DNA from: Salvelinus alpinus
Lineage: Eukaryota > Chordata > Actinopteri > Salmoniformes > Salmonidae
NCBI RefSeq assembly: GCF_045679555.1
Contig: NC_092120.1
Coordinates: 11,827,305 to 11,891,304, forward strand
Direction: 5' to 3'
DNA length: 64,000 nt
The position numbers and the translations under genes were made by a program. The notes under the pieces were generated by a model. That model searched no databases. It was given only the letters and a program-made list of their open reading frames with translations, and was not told the DNA's origin. Shown here piece after piece: positions 1-16,420 of the stretch. Each line of letters begins with the position of its first letter. Positions within the stretch are counted from its first letter, which is position 1.

Positions 1-145
1 AGCCATCACTTTTTAACACCAAGGCCAATGATATGATCCTAGTACATAAATCTGCAAGTTGTGTCATAAATACATTGAGATATAATATTACCTCACATTT
101 CATAGTAAGAGACCTTGCCCTGTTAATTTAAAGGGCATTATATCT

Positions 146-847
146 CAACCTGGTCTCAGAGCATTTCATATTATTCTGTATGTAAATGCATAACACACAC
201 ATTTAGCACGATATGTTATGTTTCATATGGTATGTATTAATTTGTGGATGTTCATCACTCATTTCGTATGATATGTTAAGAATTACAATTCGTATTACAT
301 ATTACGAATTTGCTAAACGTTTTATATGTTACATATTTGCAAACTTATGATATGTTACGAATTTGCTAAAAGTATGGTATGTTACGAATTTGAAAAAGTA
401 TGATAAGTTACAAATACTAGCTAGGTGGCTAACGTTAGCTAGGCTAGGTGTTAGGGTTAGGAGTTAGGGTTAAGGTTAGGGTTAGGGTTACTTTTAGGAG
501 TTAGGTCAAGAGTTAAGGTTAGGGTTAGGGGAAGGGTTGGTCGAAAAAGGTTGAGGTTAGGTTAGTTAATATGCTAAGTAGTTGCAATGTAGCTCAAAAG
601 TAGTAAGTAGTCAAAAAGTTGCCAATTAGCTAAAGTTGTCCATGATAGGATTCGAACTCACGATTTTAGGGTTGCTAGAGGTTCGCGTTATACGTCCGCC
701 CATCCATCCAACTAACCACACTACTATAGTTTTCGCCTTAAGTAACCATCTGTCTTATGTAACCATATCAAACGTAACATATCATACTAAATGGAGAGTC
801 TTGGATTTATGTACAGAATGATACGAAATGCTCTCAGACCAGGTTGT
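146..847. mobile_element. MITE-like element with inverted ends, TTAGGG-rich middle and a tRNA-like segment
   Basis: The ends are an inverted repeat of about 36 bp: 146-181 begins CAACCTGGTCTCAGAGCATT and 812-847 is its imperfect reverse complement. The 7-bp sequence TATATCT stands directly on both sides, as expected of a target-site duplication. The interior is AT-rich with recurring TATGTTACGAATTTGC-type words, a TTAGGG-like block and, on the minus strand at about 640-725, a Pol III-like box A (TGGTTAGTTGGATGG) and box B (GAGTTCGAATCC). It lies in the intron after the signal-peptide exon of lectin gene A. No transposase is present, so it is non-autonomous. The family name is unknown to me. 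Confidence 0.7.
451..535. repeat. Degenerate TTAGGG-like tract
   Basis: GTTAGGG/GTTAAGG words are repeated about ten times with interruptions. It lies inside the MITE-like element, so it is better read as part of that repeat family than as a relic of a chromosome end. Confidence 0.6.
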
Positions 848-892
848 ATATCTATCAGTTAACAGGAGGAAAGGAATTAGAGATGTGATTAC

Positions 893-968
893 TTGGGATG
901 GTCGCACCAATAGAGCATGCCAGTTCCAGCAGAGTCAACAAGATGAACATCATGGCTGATCTCACCAT
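893..968 (-). CDS. F-type lectin gene A, signal-peptide exon (rest of gene lies left of the window)
   Basis: The ATG at 968-966 opens a 25-codon segment with a hydrophobic core (residues FILLTLLELA) and ends CCA-A before a GTAATC donor, so it has the form of a secretory leader exon. Sequence, length and phase (one base of the split codon) match the leader exon of gene B at 9254-9185. Family knowledge: fish F-type lectins are secreted fucose-binding innate-immune proteins. The following CRD exons should lie before position 1. In 1-145 I see only intron-like sequence that also occurs in gene B near 9100-9160. Gene A may be intact or broken; the window does not show. Confidence 0.65.
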
Positions 969-2093
969 CCTGGAGGAAAAGCCCAGAGCAAGTCAACAAT
1001 GGGTCTGATAGGAACCAGTCCACAGAAACATTGACAGAAAAACTGAAACTATCTGTTAGGCTGCAATTCAATCACAATTTATAATTTGTATAAATTCAGC
1101 TCACTTGAACAAAGACATTTTAAATATTGTTTTACTCACCGCTCAAGAAGAACAATAAACACCAAGAGAGTGCATTTTGGGTAGTGTAATATTTAAATGT
1201 TTTATACTATTCATTTCAACTCATTTTAACATTCTGTCATAAAGAGCACATGTTGACGTTCATTTTATAATTTTTTTCAACATTTCTAGTCTATCATCTA
1301 TGTGTAACATTGTTGACGTGTTATTCTTCACTTGCTCAGTTTTCCACCATGTTTTAATTGAAAATATTATTTAAAAAGTAATCACCATATGACAATAAGA
1401 CTTCAGTTCCCGTAGCATAGTTGAGCTTGAAAATGAGGGACAAATGTAAATGTATCACTAATCTCGTGAAATTAGTAATAATCTTCAGAAATGACATTGT
1501 CAATGCAACAAAATAACTAGTGCTTTACTATTATGGTGAAGACCTGGGGAAATTTTTGGGTTAAAATCTTCCTCAGAAAAGGGACATGTCAAAAGGCAGA
1601 TGGCTTTGGCTATTTAGAAATACTTTATTCATATAAAAAATCTGATGTATAAAACTTTTCTTTAAAGGCACTTATTTTAATATAACAGGCTTAAATGTCT
1701 GCAAGAATTCTACTTAATAAAGAACGTAATTCAAGAGAGTATGATATTAGCAGAAAGGACAATGAGAGGTATTGCATTACTCTTAGCACTATTCTCTCCT
1801 TTCATGAACTTGCTACTTTTAAAAATAGAATACAAGTCTTTCAGTATAAAATACAGTCCAGCTTGTTGTCTCTTTGCAATCACAGCCTCCTTGCAAACAC
1901 ATCAGCATGCATTTAAGTAAAGGATTATGGGAACATCATGCCCATCTGAATTCAATCCACTGCTGAATTAAGACATTATTATTATGAAATAACTGTTATG
2001 TAAATCAACAGTTAATGTGTGGTTGTGTAAGGCAGAAAATATAACGTAATAGAAGACAATTTCAAATAGTATTAGATTGTAATATCCTCTTAC
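969..2093 (-). other. Intron 1 of lectin gene A, no further feature seen
   Basis: AT-rich DNA between the non-coding exon and the leader exon of gene A. No family-recognisable ORF, RNA gene or tandem repeat is visible. The right end (about 1920-2090) is homologous to the matching part of gene B at about 10420-10560. Confidence 0.5.
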
Positions 2094-2186
2094 CTTCACA
2101 CTCAACAAAAATAAGGTCACTGTTGATGTTGATGGTGATGTAGGTAAAAGCTCTGTAGACAGCTGAATCTGACTGATTCATTTATA
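2094..2186 (-). promoter_or_regulatory. Promoter and non-coding first exon of lectin gene A
   Basis: On the minus strand a TATAAAT box (2186-2180) is followed about 85 bp later by a consensus splice donor (AAG then GTAAGAGG; the exon ends at 2094). The same arrangement, in closely similar sequence, occurs at gene B (10653-10565). The transcription start should lie about 30 bp after the TATA box, giving a 5'UTR exon of roughly 55 bp. No RNA evidence is available here. Confidence 0.55.
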
Positions 2187-2189
2187 CAC

Positions 2190-3720
2190 CAGTCACAAAG
2201 TCAAACACCCCCCACCTCTCGTCTCCAAAGACATCCTCCTAACAATTTACCATACCATGATAATTAGTCACCTGCACTACTGTTCCATAGTTTGACTTCC
2301 AGCCCTACATCAGTGCGATAAGACAGGTCTCAACCAGCTCCAGTTAATCATCAACAGGGCTGCTTGTTTCATGACCGGGCATTCATGGAGGGAACACAAG
2401 AGAAACTTCTGTAAAATGCTGGAATCTAACCACTGACGGACAGGATCCATTACAACATCCTAGTGACGTTTCTTTGGGACCATTAAAGACATCCTGACAA
2501 CTGATACACTGAATGTCCTGAGAACGTCCTAAAAACATCCTTATCTGGTCCTCAATGACATCCCAGGACCATCCTGGGAACTAGACAAAAGCCTCCTAGA
2601 GAAAGTGCCCTTGTGACATTCACACATTCGTCCCGATGACGGGAACAATAATGTGTTGGCTTGTGTCTTGTAGAAGGCTACAAGAGTGGCTCTGGCTGTC
2701 CAAGGACACCATGTGGGAGAGCTGCTAGCAGGTATTGGAGGACTTCATGCTCAAGTGGACTTTGGTATTTGCTATGAGTAAATATGGGTTTTTATTTATT
2801 TTTGTGTGAAACATTTGCTTCAGTGGATCCTTTTTGTAACCTGCCTTCTGGCCTGCACTGCTTAATGTGCCCCTTTGTTTCTTTGGTTTAGATTATATGT
2901 TTGTCTGATGATTTGAAGTAACATGGTTTTTAAATTAAAAGTAAAGAGAACATTTTATTCGGAGATAAAGCATTCTCACTGAATTGTGAAAACGAATTGA
3001 GAACGTATTGAAACTTGATTACTGAAACGGTGACAAGTGAAAACCACGCCGTATGAAAATAAAAAATATACCTTTTGTTGTTTGCCTCTGCTTCACTCTG
3101 CTCAACTCAAACCTTAGAACATGTCACTTTTCCACCCTGTGACATAAATAATTAAACATGATTCCAATTTATCGCAAGATACAGACAGTATAATTGAATG
3201 ATCAGGATATAGTGGTGTGGAAGGGAATAACAGGAAACATGTTCAATGTGTTACAGAGTAGTTGTTAACATTGCTACTTATAGAATCTCAAAAGCATACA
3301 GGAACCATACATATTGCATGTATTCTTATTCCACTTCAGATATTCTATTGCAGTTGATGACTAAATTCAATTCAATAAAAATAGACTAAAAGGGTATAAT
3401 TATAAAATTACTTCAATGTCTTCTTACTGTCTAGTGCAATTGCAATCCACACTCTTCTACCTGACCAAGTGAGTGTGTATACAGTATGTGTGTGCTTGCA
3501 TATGTGAGTGTGTGTGTACATGCTTGACACCATGAAATGCTTCCGAAACGTAGGTGCTGTGTTACACTTTATCTTCTCCAAATACATGGACATACAATAC
3601 ATTACAATGATAGGAGCCATTTATAAATGTACTCAATATAACAATATTTACAATATGAAATACAAATTCTAAACTGTTAATGAATTTTAACATGGATTTA
3701 TCCTACACATAGCTCCTTTT
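2190..3720. repeat. Duplicated lectin intergenic block, copy 1
   Basis: Stretches of this block recur at about 10655-11490 in the same order, for example the segment around 3150-3235 (ACATGATTCCAATTTAT onward) and the segment around 3410-3620, which matches about 11030-11320. The block carries the gene A promoter at its left end and probably the 3'UTR of gene B at its right end. The span 2200-3000 contains material with no obvious partner, so insertions or deletions separate the copies. Confidence 0.6.
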
Positions 3721-3727
3721 TATCTAA

Positions 3728-3950
3728 GAGTGTATCTAGAACCTTAAAGGGTTCTTCGGCTGTCCCCATAGGATAACCCTTTGAAGAACACTTTTTGGTT
3801 GCAGGTATGTAGAACCCTTTTGGGTTCCATACAGAACCCTTCCTAAAGAGGGTTCTACATAGAACCCAAAAGGGTTCTACCTGGAGCCCAAAAGGGTTCT
3901 CAAATGGGAACCGCCGAAGAACATTTTTGGAACCCTTTTTTCTAAGTGTA
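3728..3950. mobile_element. Palindromic MITE with AGGGTTCT-type inverted repeats
   Basis: Left arm (AGAACCTTAAAGGGTTCTTC) and right arm (GAAGAACATTTTTGGAACCC) are imperfect reverse complements, and the middle is full of AGAACCC/GGGTTCT words. It sits just past the stop codon of lectin gene B, probably inside its 3'UTR. A small remnant of the same words occurs at about 4340-4385. Confidence 0.65.
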
Positions 3951-4040
3951 CATAACTACAATATAAGTTATCTATCAAGTCCAGAAAACAGTGTATCTTG
4001 TTCTCCAGATTACATTTTGGTAATAAATGCTCTGGATCTA

Positions 4041-9254
<5,214 letters not shown>

Positions 9255-9302
9255 CCTGGAGGGGAATCACAGAACAAGCCAATGTACAGCTACTGTCGTA
9301 GG

Positions 9303-9750
9303 AGATACAGTGGTACAGGAACATTACAGATACAGTGGTACAGACACATTACAGATACAGTGGTACAGACACATTGCAGATACAGTGGTACAGACACATT
9401 GCAGATACAGTGGTACAGGCACATTACATATTCAGTGGTACAGAGACATTACAGATTCAGTGGTACAGGCACATTGCAGATTCAGTGGTACAGACACATT
9501 ACAGATTCAGTGGTACAGACACATTACAGATTCAGTGGTACAGACACATTACATATTCAGTGGTACAGACACATTACAGATACAGTGGTACAGACACATT
9601 ACAGATACAGTGGTACAGACACATTACATATTCAGTGGTACAGACACATTACAGATTCAGTGGTACAGGCACATTGCAGATTCAGTGGTACAGACACATT
9701 ACAGATTCAGTGGTACAGGCACATTGCAGATTCAGTGGTACAGGCACATT
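9303..9750 (+). repeat. 25-bp minisatellite in intron 1 of lectin gene B
   Basis: About 18 head-to-tail units of 25 bp, each containing GATTCAGTGGTACAG or GATACAGTGGTACAG joined by A/GCACATTACA. The array is cut by a solo LTR at 9751 and resumes at 10148-10200. Because 25 is not a multiple of 3, all three frames cycle through the same peptide; the long ORFs here are artefacts. Confidence 0.95.
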
Positions 9751-10147
9751 TGTCACGTTCTGACCATAGTTCTTTTGTGTTTTCGTTGTTTTAGTGTTGG
9801 TCAGGACGTGAGCTGAGTGGGCATTCTATGTTGTGTGTCTAGTTTTTTCGTTTCTATGTTTGGCCTGATATGGTTCTCAATCAGAGGCAGGTGTTAGTCA
9901 TTGTCTCTGATTGGGAACCATATTTAGGTAGCCTGTTTTGTGTTGGGTTTTGTGGGTGGTTGTCTTCTGTCTTTGTGTCTATGAACCAGATCGGACTGTT
10001 TCGGTTTTTCACATTTATTGTTTTGTAGTTTGTAGTGTTCACGTTTTTGTCATTATTAAAACATGATAAACACTAACCACGCTGCGCTTTGGTCCGATCC
10101 CTGCTACACCTCCTCTTCAGACGAAGAGGAGGAAATCTGCCATTACA
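9751..10147 (+). mobile_element. Solo LTR inserted in the minisatellite
   Basis: A 397-bp block starts TGTCACGTTCTGACC and ends GCCATTACA (TG...CA) and is flanked by the identical 5-bp sequence ACATT (9746-9750 and 10148-10152). These are the hallmarks of a long terminal repeat left after recombination. ATTAAA near 10055 may be its polyadenylation signal. Related copies lie at 15012-15386 (reverse) and 59460-59819. No internal retroelement genes are present. Confidence 0.85.
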
Positions 10148-10200
10148 ACATTGCAGATTCAGTGGTACAGACACATTACAGATTCAGTGGTACAGGCACA
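10148..10200 (+). repeat. Distal end of the 25-bp minisatellite
   Basis: Two further units of the repeat described at 9303-9750, separated from the main array by the solo LTR. Confidence 0.85.
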
Positions 10201-10564
10201 TTGCTCAGACACAGGGCTCACATTGCAGTAACATATAAACAGACCCATATTGCAACAGCAGAAACATATTTTTTTGTTTGACATTATTTATATTCTTTAC
10301 AAAGCAGTGCTCCCAATTTTATATTTGTATGTGTATGTATTGTAAAAAACAGCAAATAAACTTTTCTCACAGGTAAGCAGCTTAGTTGTGTAAAGAAAGA
10401 TACAGTATACAATGCATAAGAATGTCCAAGTCACTGCTGAATTATGACATTGTTATTATGCCGTAACTGTTATGTAAATCAAGGGTTGATGTACTTTTGT
10501 AGTAAGGCAGAAAATATAATATAATATAAAGCAATTCCAAGTAGTATTAGAAATATCCTCTTAC

Positions 10565-10653
10565 CTTCACACTCAAAATAATAAAGTGACTGTTGATGTT
10601 GATGTAGGTAAAGGTTCAGTAGAGTAACCTGAATCTCACAGAGGTATTTATAC
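10565..10653 (-). promoter_or_regulatory. Promoter and non-coding first exon of lectin gene B
   Basis: On the minus strand a consensus TATAAATA box (10652-10645) is followed by a 5'UTR segment that ends at 10565 in AAG before a GTAAGAGG donor. It parallels gene A at 2186-2094 in sequence and spacing. From here to the leader exon at 9254 the intron holds the minisatellite and solo LTR. Confidence 0.6.
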
Positions 10654-10654
10654 A

Positions 10655-11490
10655 CCAGTCACCAAGTCAATGACCTTGTGATCTTTATTGTTTTCTACAA
10701 GTAAAACGTGTGACATATGATATTATCAGAATAGATAAGGCTGAGTAATCTTTGAGACAACTGAAACATGATTCCAATTTATGGCGAAATACAGACAGTA
10801 TAACTGAATGATCAGGATATCGTGATATGGAAGGGAATAACAGGAAACATCTACACATGTTAAACGTGTTACAGAGTAGTTGTATACTTTGCTACTTATA
10901 GAATCTCAAGAGCATGTACAGGAGCAGGCAACATATTGTATGTATTCTTATTCCACATCAGATATTTTACTGCAGTTGATGACTAAATTCATTCCGATAA
11001 AAGTAGATTAAAAGTGTCTAATTATAAAATGACTTCAATGTTTCCTTACGGTCCTGGTGCAATTACAATCCACACTCTTCTACATGACCAAGTGAGTGTG
11101 CATACAGTATGTGTGTCCATGCATGTGTGAGTGCGTACACAGGTGACTAAGCTAAATGTCTTGGTTTTGAGAATTTAAAAACATAGGGTTAGGCCATAAT
11201 ATTCCAATCCAAATATCTTTGATAATTGCATTCTAGGTGAAACCATGAAATGCTTCTGAAAAGTAGGTGTTGTGTTACACTTTATCTTCTCCAAATACAT
11301 GGACATACAATACATTACAATGATAGGAGCCTTTACAGAATATGCATTTTCAATTAAACATATCTAAATGCATGTACTCAATATAACTATGTTTACAGTG
11401 TGAAATAAAAAATACTCAACTGTTAATACATTTAAACATAGACTTTCCCTACACAGAGAGAATGTTACCTACAATGTAAATTATCTAAGT
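10655..11490. repeat. Duplicated lectin intergenic block, copy 2
   Basis: Counterpart of 2190-3720 in the same order and orientation. It links the promoter of gene B to what was the 3' end of gene C. The block stops where a Tc1-like element begins at 11490. Confidence 0.6.
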
Positions 11491-12160
11491 ACAGTGCCTT
11501 CAGAAAGTATTCACATCCCTTGACTTAAAAAAATATATTGTTGTGTTACAGCCTGAATTTAAAATGGATTATATTGAGATTGTTTGTCACTGGCCTACAC
11601 ACAATACCCCATATGTTTTTTTCCCCCGAAATGTTTACAAATGAATGACAAATAACAAGCTGAAATGTCTTGAGTCAAGAAGTATTCAACCCCTTTGTTA
11701 TGGCAAGCCTAAATAAGTTCAGGAGAAAACATTAACAAGTTAATAAGTTGCATGGATTCACTCTGTGTCAATAATAGTTTAACAAGATGTTTGAATGACT
11801 ACTTCATCTCTGTACCCGACATATACAATTATCTGTAAGGTTCCTCAGTCGAGCAGTGAATTTCAAACACAGATTCAACCACACAGACCAGGGAGGTTTT
11901 CCAATGCCTCACAAACAAGGGCACCGACTGGTAGATGGGTAAAAAAAAGCAGACATTAATTATCTCTTTGAGCATGGGGAACTTTTTAATTACACTTTGG
12001 ATGGTGTATCAATACACCCAGTCATAAAGATACAGGCGTCCTTTCTAACTCAGTTACGAGGAAGGAACGAAACCTAATTGACAGAGTGAAAAGTAGGAAA
12101 AATCCAAACCATGCATTCTGTTTGCAACAAGGCATAAAGTAATACTGCAAAAAATGTGGC
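11490..12160. mobile_element. Tc1-like transposon, left part
   Basis: Starts TACAGTGCCTTCAGAAAGTA and runs closely parallel to 5792-6087 and 6829-7210 of the element in gene B, without the nested insertion. It breaks off before a right end. It occupies the place where CRD2b of gene C would be expected. Confidence 0.7.
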
Positions 12161-12184
12161 AAAGCAATTAATAATAAACAATTA

Positions 12185-12637
12185 GCATTCGTCCAGGGTA
12201 TCTACGATGCAGATCTCAGCTCCATTGAGTCTGCTGTAATAATGAATGTTCTTTCTGTTGGTCATGGGGAACACTTTGTAGTTATTAAACAGGTCCACTC
12301 ACCACCAGGGGTTAAGGTCCTGGTCAGTGAACGTGCAGAATCTATGTGCCAAATCACTGTCAAGGTGTTTTGAGCATAATAAAATTCCCACATTGATGAC
12401 TTGGTGGCTTTCCCCGTAGAGCCACATTCTTTCGGCACAAGATAGTACAAAAAAGAGTTGAAACAACCTAATTGTGGTTACACATTTTAATGAGTCGGTC
12501 AAAGAGATGATTGCTCTGAATAAGTTAATAATAACCTTTATGATTCCTTACTCCAATAATACTCAAATGGAATTAAAAGTGATGGCACTTATTCTTACCA
12601 GTTGGGGCAAGATAGCCATAAACCTCCACTTCACAGA
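12185..12637 (-). pseudogene. F-type lectin gene C, decayed CRD fragments
   Basis: The segment at about 12445-12185 is homologous to CRD2a: on the minus strand it reads NVAL(R)GKAT(K)S, then NPWW-like and NGAEI-like pieces, but in different frames because of indels. The segment at about 12637-12599 is the tail of a CRD1b exon (CEVEVYGYLAPT-like) with its GTAAGAA donor still visible. The full CRD1a, the rest of CRD1b, CRD2b and the leader are missing. Clearly a pseudogene. Confidence 0.75.
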
Positions 12638-12639
12638 AT

Positions 12640-13016
12640 CTGTTCAATGATCTGTTCAATGATTCCCAACCAAATTTCCTGAGCTTGAGCAATTTTGACA
12701 AATACAGTGAATATACAGTCTGTTGACTTAAGAGTTGTGCTAGGCTGGTGGAATCTTATTCCAAATGATTCACAGCTGTAATGGCTGCCAAAGATGCTTC
12801 CACCAAGTGTTAACTCCAGGGTGTGAAGACATACACAATCAACACATCTTCATTTTTGATTAATTTGAAAAATGTTCTATAATGTTTCTTTCACTTTGAA
12901 AATGTGGAGTAGGTTGTGTAGATCGTTAGGGGGAAAAAATGTATTTAATCCCTTTTTAAATGTAATTTTAATGCAGCAAAATGTGAACGCTGCAAGGGCT
13001 GTGTAGACTTTCACTA
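12640..13016. mobile_element. Tc1-like transposon, right part
   Basis: The order of words (ATTCACAGCTGTAATGGCTG, CCAGGGTGTGAAGACATACA, TTTAATCC, AAAATGTG) follows the right half of the 5792-8151 element. The terminal repeat is heavily mutated. It lies on the other side of the gene C fragments from the left part at 11490-12160. Confidence 0.55.
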
Positions 13017-13245
13017 GTGGCTGTATACACCAGTCAGATACCAATTCAAAGATAGTGAGATTTTATTGCTTTGTTTTTTCATGCATGGTATTTTTCAGAA
13101 CAGATAAGGTGCAATAACATTCAAGTAAATACCTGAAACGTGATTCCAGTTTATAGAGTTATACAGATGTGATCAAATGTGTGGGATTGTGTGTGATACA
13201 ACAACAGGAAGCATTTGCAGAAAAATAAGGGAGGAATGAGGGCAA
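13017..13245 (-). repeat. Remnant of the lectin promoter block (gene C)
   Basis: TATACACCAGTCAGATACC and the following sequence, including a GATTCCAGTTTAT word, line up with 2180-3230 and 10646-10860, placing the former promoter of gene C here. No intact TATA box or donor is seen. Confidence 0.4.
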
Positions 13246-13275
13246 AGGACAGGCACAGCAACAAGGAAACTGTTA

Positions 13276-16200
13276 TCAAATCAAATCAAATTTATTTATA
13301 AAGCCCTTCATACATCAGCTGATATCTCAAAGTGCTGTACAGAAACCCAGCCTAAAACCCCAAACAGCAAGCAATGCAGGTGTAGAAGCACAGTGGCTAG
13401 GAAAAACTCCCTAGAAAGGCCAGAACCTAGGAAGAAACCTAGAGAGGAACCAAGCTATGAGGGGTGGCCAGTCCTCTTCTGGCTGTGCCGAGTGGAGATT
13501 ACAACAGAACATGGCCAAGATGAATTAGAGAGAGCATACTTAAATTCACACAGGACACCGGATAAGACAGGAGAAATACTCCAGATATAACAGACTGACC
13601 CTAGTACTGCAGCATAAATACTGGAGGCTGAGACAGGAGGGGTCGGGAGACACTGTGGCCCCATCCGACGATACTCCCGGATAGGGCCAAACAGGCAGGA
13701 TATAACCCCACCCACTTTGCCAAAGCACAGCCCCCACACCACTAGAGGGATATCTTCAACCACCAACTTATCATCCTGAAACAAGGCCGAGTATAGCCCT
13801 CAAAGATCTACGCCACGGCACAACCCAGGGGGGGCGTCAACCAAGACAGGAAGATCACGTCAGTGACTCAACCCACTCAAGTGACCCACCCCCCCCTAGG
13901 GACGGCATGGAAGAGCACCAGTAAGCCAGTGACTCAGCCCCTGTAATAGGGTCAGAGGCAGAGAATCCCAGTGGAGAGAGGGGAACCGGCCAGGCAGAGA
14001 CAGCAAGGGCGGTTCGTTGCTCCAGTGCCTTTCCGTTCACCTTCACACTCCTGGGCCAGACTACACTCAATCATAGGACCTACTGAAGAGATGAGTCTTC
14101 AATAAAGATTTAAAGGTTGCGACCGAGTCTGCGTCTCTCACATGGGTAGGCAGACCATTCCATAAAAATGGAGCTCTATAGGAGAAAGCCCTGCCTCCAG
14201 CTGTTTGCTTAGAAATTCTAGGGACAGTTAGGAGGCCCTGCGTCTTGTGACCGTAGTGTACGTGTAGGTATGTATGGCAGGACCAAATCGGAAAGATAGG
14301 TAGGAGCAAGCCCATGTAATGCTTTCTAGGTTAGCAGTAAAACCTTGAAATCAGCCCTTGCCTTAACAGGAAGCCAGTGTAGAGAGGCTAGCACTGGAGT
14401 AATATGATCACATTTTTTGGTTCTAGTCAAGATTCTAGCAGCTGTGTTTAGCACTAACTGAAGTTTATTTAGTGCTTTATCCGGGTAGCCGGAAAGTAGA
14501 GCATTGCAGTAGTCTAACCTAGAAGTGACAAAAGCATGGATTAATTTTTCTGCATCATTTTTGGACAGAAAATTTCTGATTTTTGCAATGTTACGTAGAT
14601 GGAAAACAGCTGTTTAGAGATCACGGTCTAGAATAACGCCGAGGTCCTTCACAGTTTTATTTGAGACGACTGTACAACCATCAAGATTAATTGTCAGATT
14701 CAACAGAAGATCTCTTTGCTTCTTGGGACCTAGAACAAGCATCTCTGTTTTGAGTTTAAAAGTAGAACATTTGCAGCCATCCACTTCCTTATGTCTGAAA
14801 CACAGGCTTCCAGCGAGGGCAATTTTGGGGCTTCACCATGTTTCATCGAAATGTACAGCTGTGTGTCATCCGCATAGCAGTGAAAGTTAACATTATGTTT
14901 CCGAATGACATCACCAAGAGGTAAAATATATAGTGAAAACAATAGTGGTCTTAAAACGGAACCTTGAGGAACACCAAAATGTACAGTTGTTTTGTCAGAG
15001 GACAAACCATCTGTAGCGAGGTGCGTACTGGCGACAGAGAAGTCAGGCGCAGGAGAGCGAAAACGGATTTAAAACAGTGTCGTTTAATAACACATAACCC
15101 ACCGTCAACAGCACAATACATGAAATGGTTAAAACAAAAACCCGGTAATCACCAGCATACCGTGCACAAGCACTGCATGAAACAATTACGGACAAGGACA
15201 TGAGGGGGAACAGAGGGTTAAATACACAACATGTAATTGATGGAATTGGAACCAGGTATGATGGAAGACAAGACAAATCCAATGGAAAATGAAAAGTGGA
15301 TCGGCGATGGCTAGAAGGTTGGTGATGTCGACCTCCGAACCCCGCCCGAACAAGGAGAGGGACCAACTTCGGCGGAAGTCGTGACACCATCCACAGAGAC
15401 AAACTGATATCTTTCCGACAGATAAGATCTAAACCAGGCCAAAACTTGTCCGTGTAGACCAATTTGGGTTTCCAATCCCTCCAAAAGAATGTGGTGATCG
15501 ATGGTATCAAAAGCAGCACTAAGGTCTAGGAGCACGAGGACAGATGCAGAGCCTCGGTCTGACGCCATTAAAAGGTAATTTACTACCTTCACAAGTGCAG
15601 TCTCAGTGCTATGATGGGGTCTAAAACCAGACTGAAACATTTCGTATACATTGTTTGTCTTCAGGAAGGCAGTGAGTTGCTGCGCAACAGCTTTCTCTAA
15701 GATTTTTGAGAGGAATGGGAGATTCGGCCGATAGTTTTTTATATTTTCTGGGTCAAGGTTTGGCTTTTTCAAGAGATGCTTCATTACTGCCACTTTTAGT
15801 GAGTTTGGTACACATCCGGTGGATAGAGAGCCTTTTATTATCTTCAACATAGGAGGGCCAAGCACAGGAAGCAGCTCTTTCAGTAGTTTAGTTGGAATAG
15901 GGTCCAGTATGCAGCTTGAAGGTTTAGAGGCCATGATTATTTTCATCATTGTGTCAAGAGATATAGTACTAAAACACTTGAGTGTCTCCCTTGATCATAG
16001 GTCCTGGCAGAGTTTTGCAGACTCAGGACAACTGAGCTTTGGAGGAATACACAGATTTAAAGTTCGTAATTTGCTTTCTAATGATCATGATCTTTCCTCA
16101 AAGAAGTTCATGAATTTATCACTGCTAAAGTGAAAGCCATCCTCTCTTGGGGAATTCTGCTTTTTAGTTAGCTTTGCGACAGTATCAAAAATTAATTTTG

Positions 16201-16420
16201 GATTGTTCTTATTTTCCTCAATTAAGTTGGAAAAATAGCATGATCGAGCAGCAGTGAGGGCACTTCGATACTGCATGGTATTGTCTTTCCAAGCTAGTCG
16301 GAAGACTTCCAGTTTGGTGTGGCGCCATTTCCTTTCCAATTTTATGTAAACTTGCTTCAGAGCTCGGGTATTTTCTGTATACCAGGGAGCTAGTTTCTTA
16401 TGACAAATGTTTTTTATGCT
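13276..16420 (-). mobile_element. L2-clade LINE, reverse orientation, frameshifted
   Basis: The 3' end lies at 13276 with a short CAAAT-type tandem tail. On the minus strand, reverse-transcriptase blocks appear in the right order: [16 protein letters not shown] and [14 protein letters not shown] (about 15650-15470), then [26 protein letters not shown] (about 14980-14860) and the C-terminal GGRAFSYRAPFLWNGLP...LFSRSYD (14250-14067). YADD is the catalytic motif and is intact, but stops and frameshifts separate the blocks. A solo LTR splits the RT region at 15012-15386. The 5' end is truncated near 16420. Confidence 0.8.
15012..15386 (-). mobile_element. Solo LTR inserted in the L2-like LINE
   Basis: A 375-bp block reading TGTAGCGAGG...GTCGTGACA is flanked by the identical 5-bp CCATC (15007-15011 and 15387-15391). 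On the minus strand it begins TGTCACGACTTCC, like the solo LTRs at 9751 and 59460, and has a TTATTAAA signal. The LINE reading resumes directly after it. Confidence 0.85.

Noticed and set aside
451-535. Interstitial telomere or chromosome-end relic
   Set aside because: The TTAGGG words are few, imperfect and lie inside a transposable element with its own ends.
9303-9750. CRISPR-like array
   Set aside because: Head-to-tail 25-bp units with no unique spacers in a vertebrate genome; the same holds for 33221-33550 and 39540-40345.
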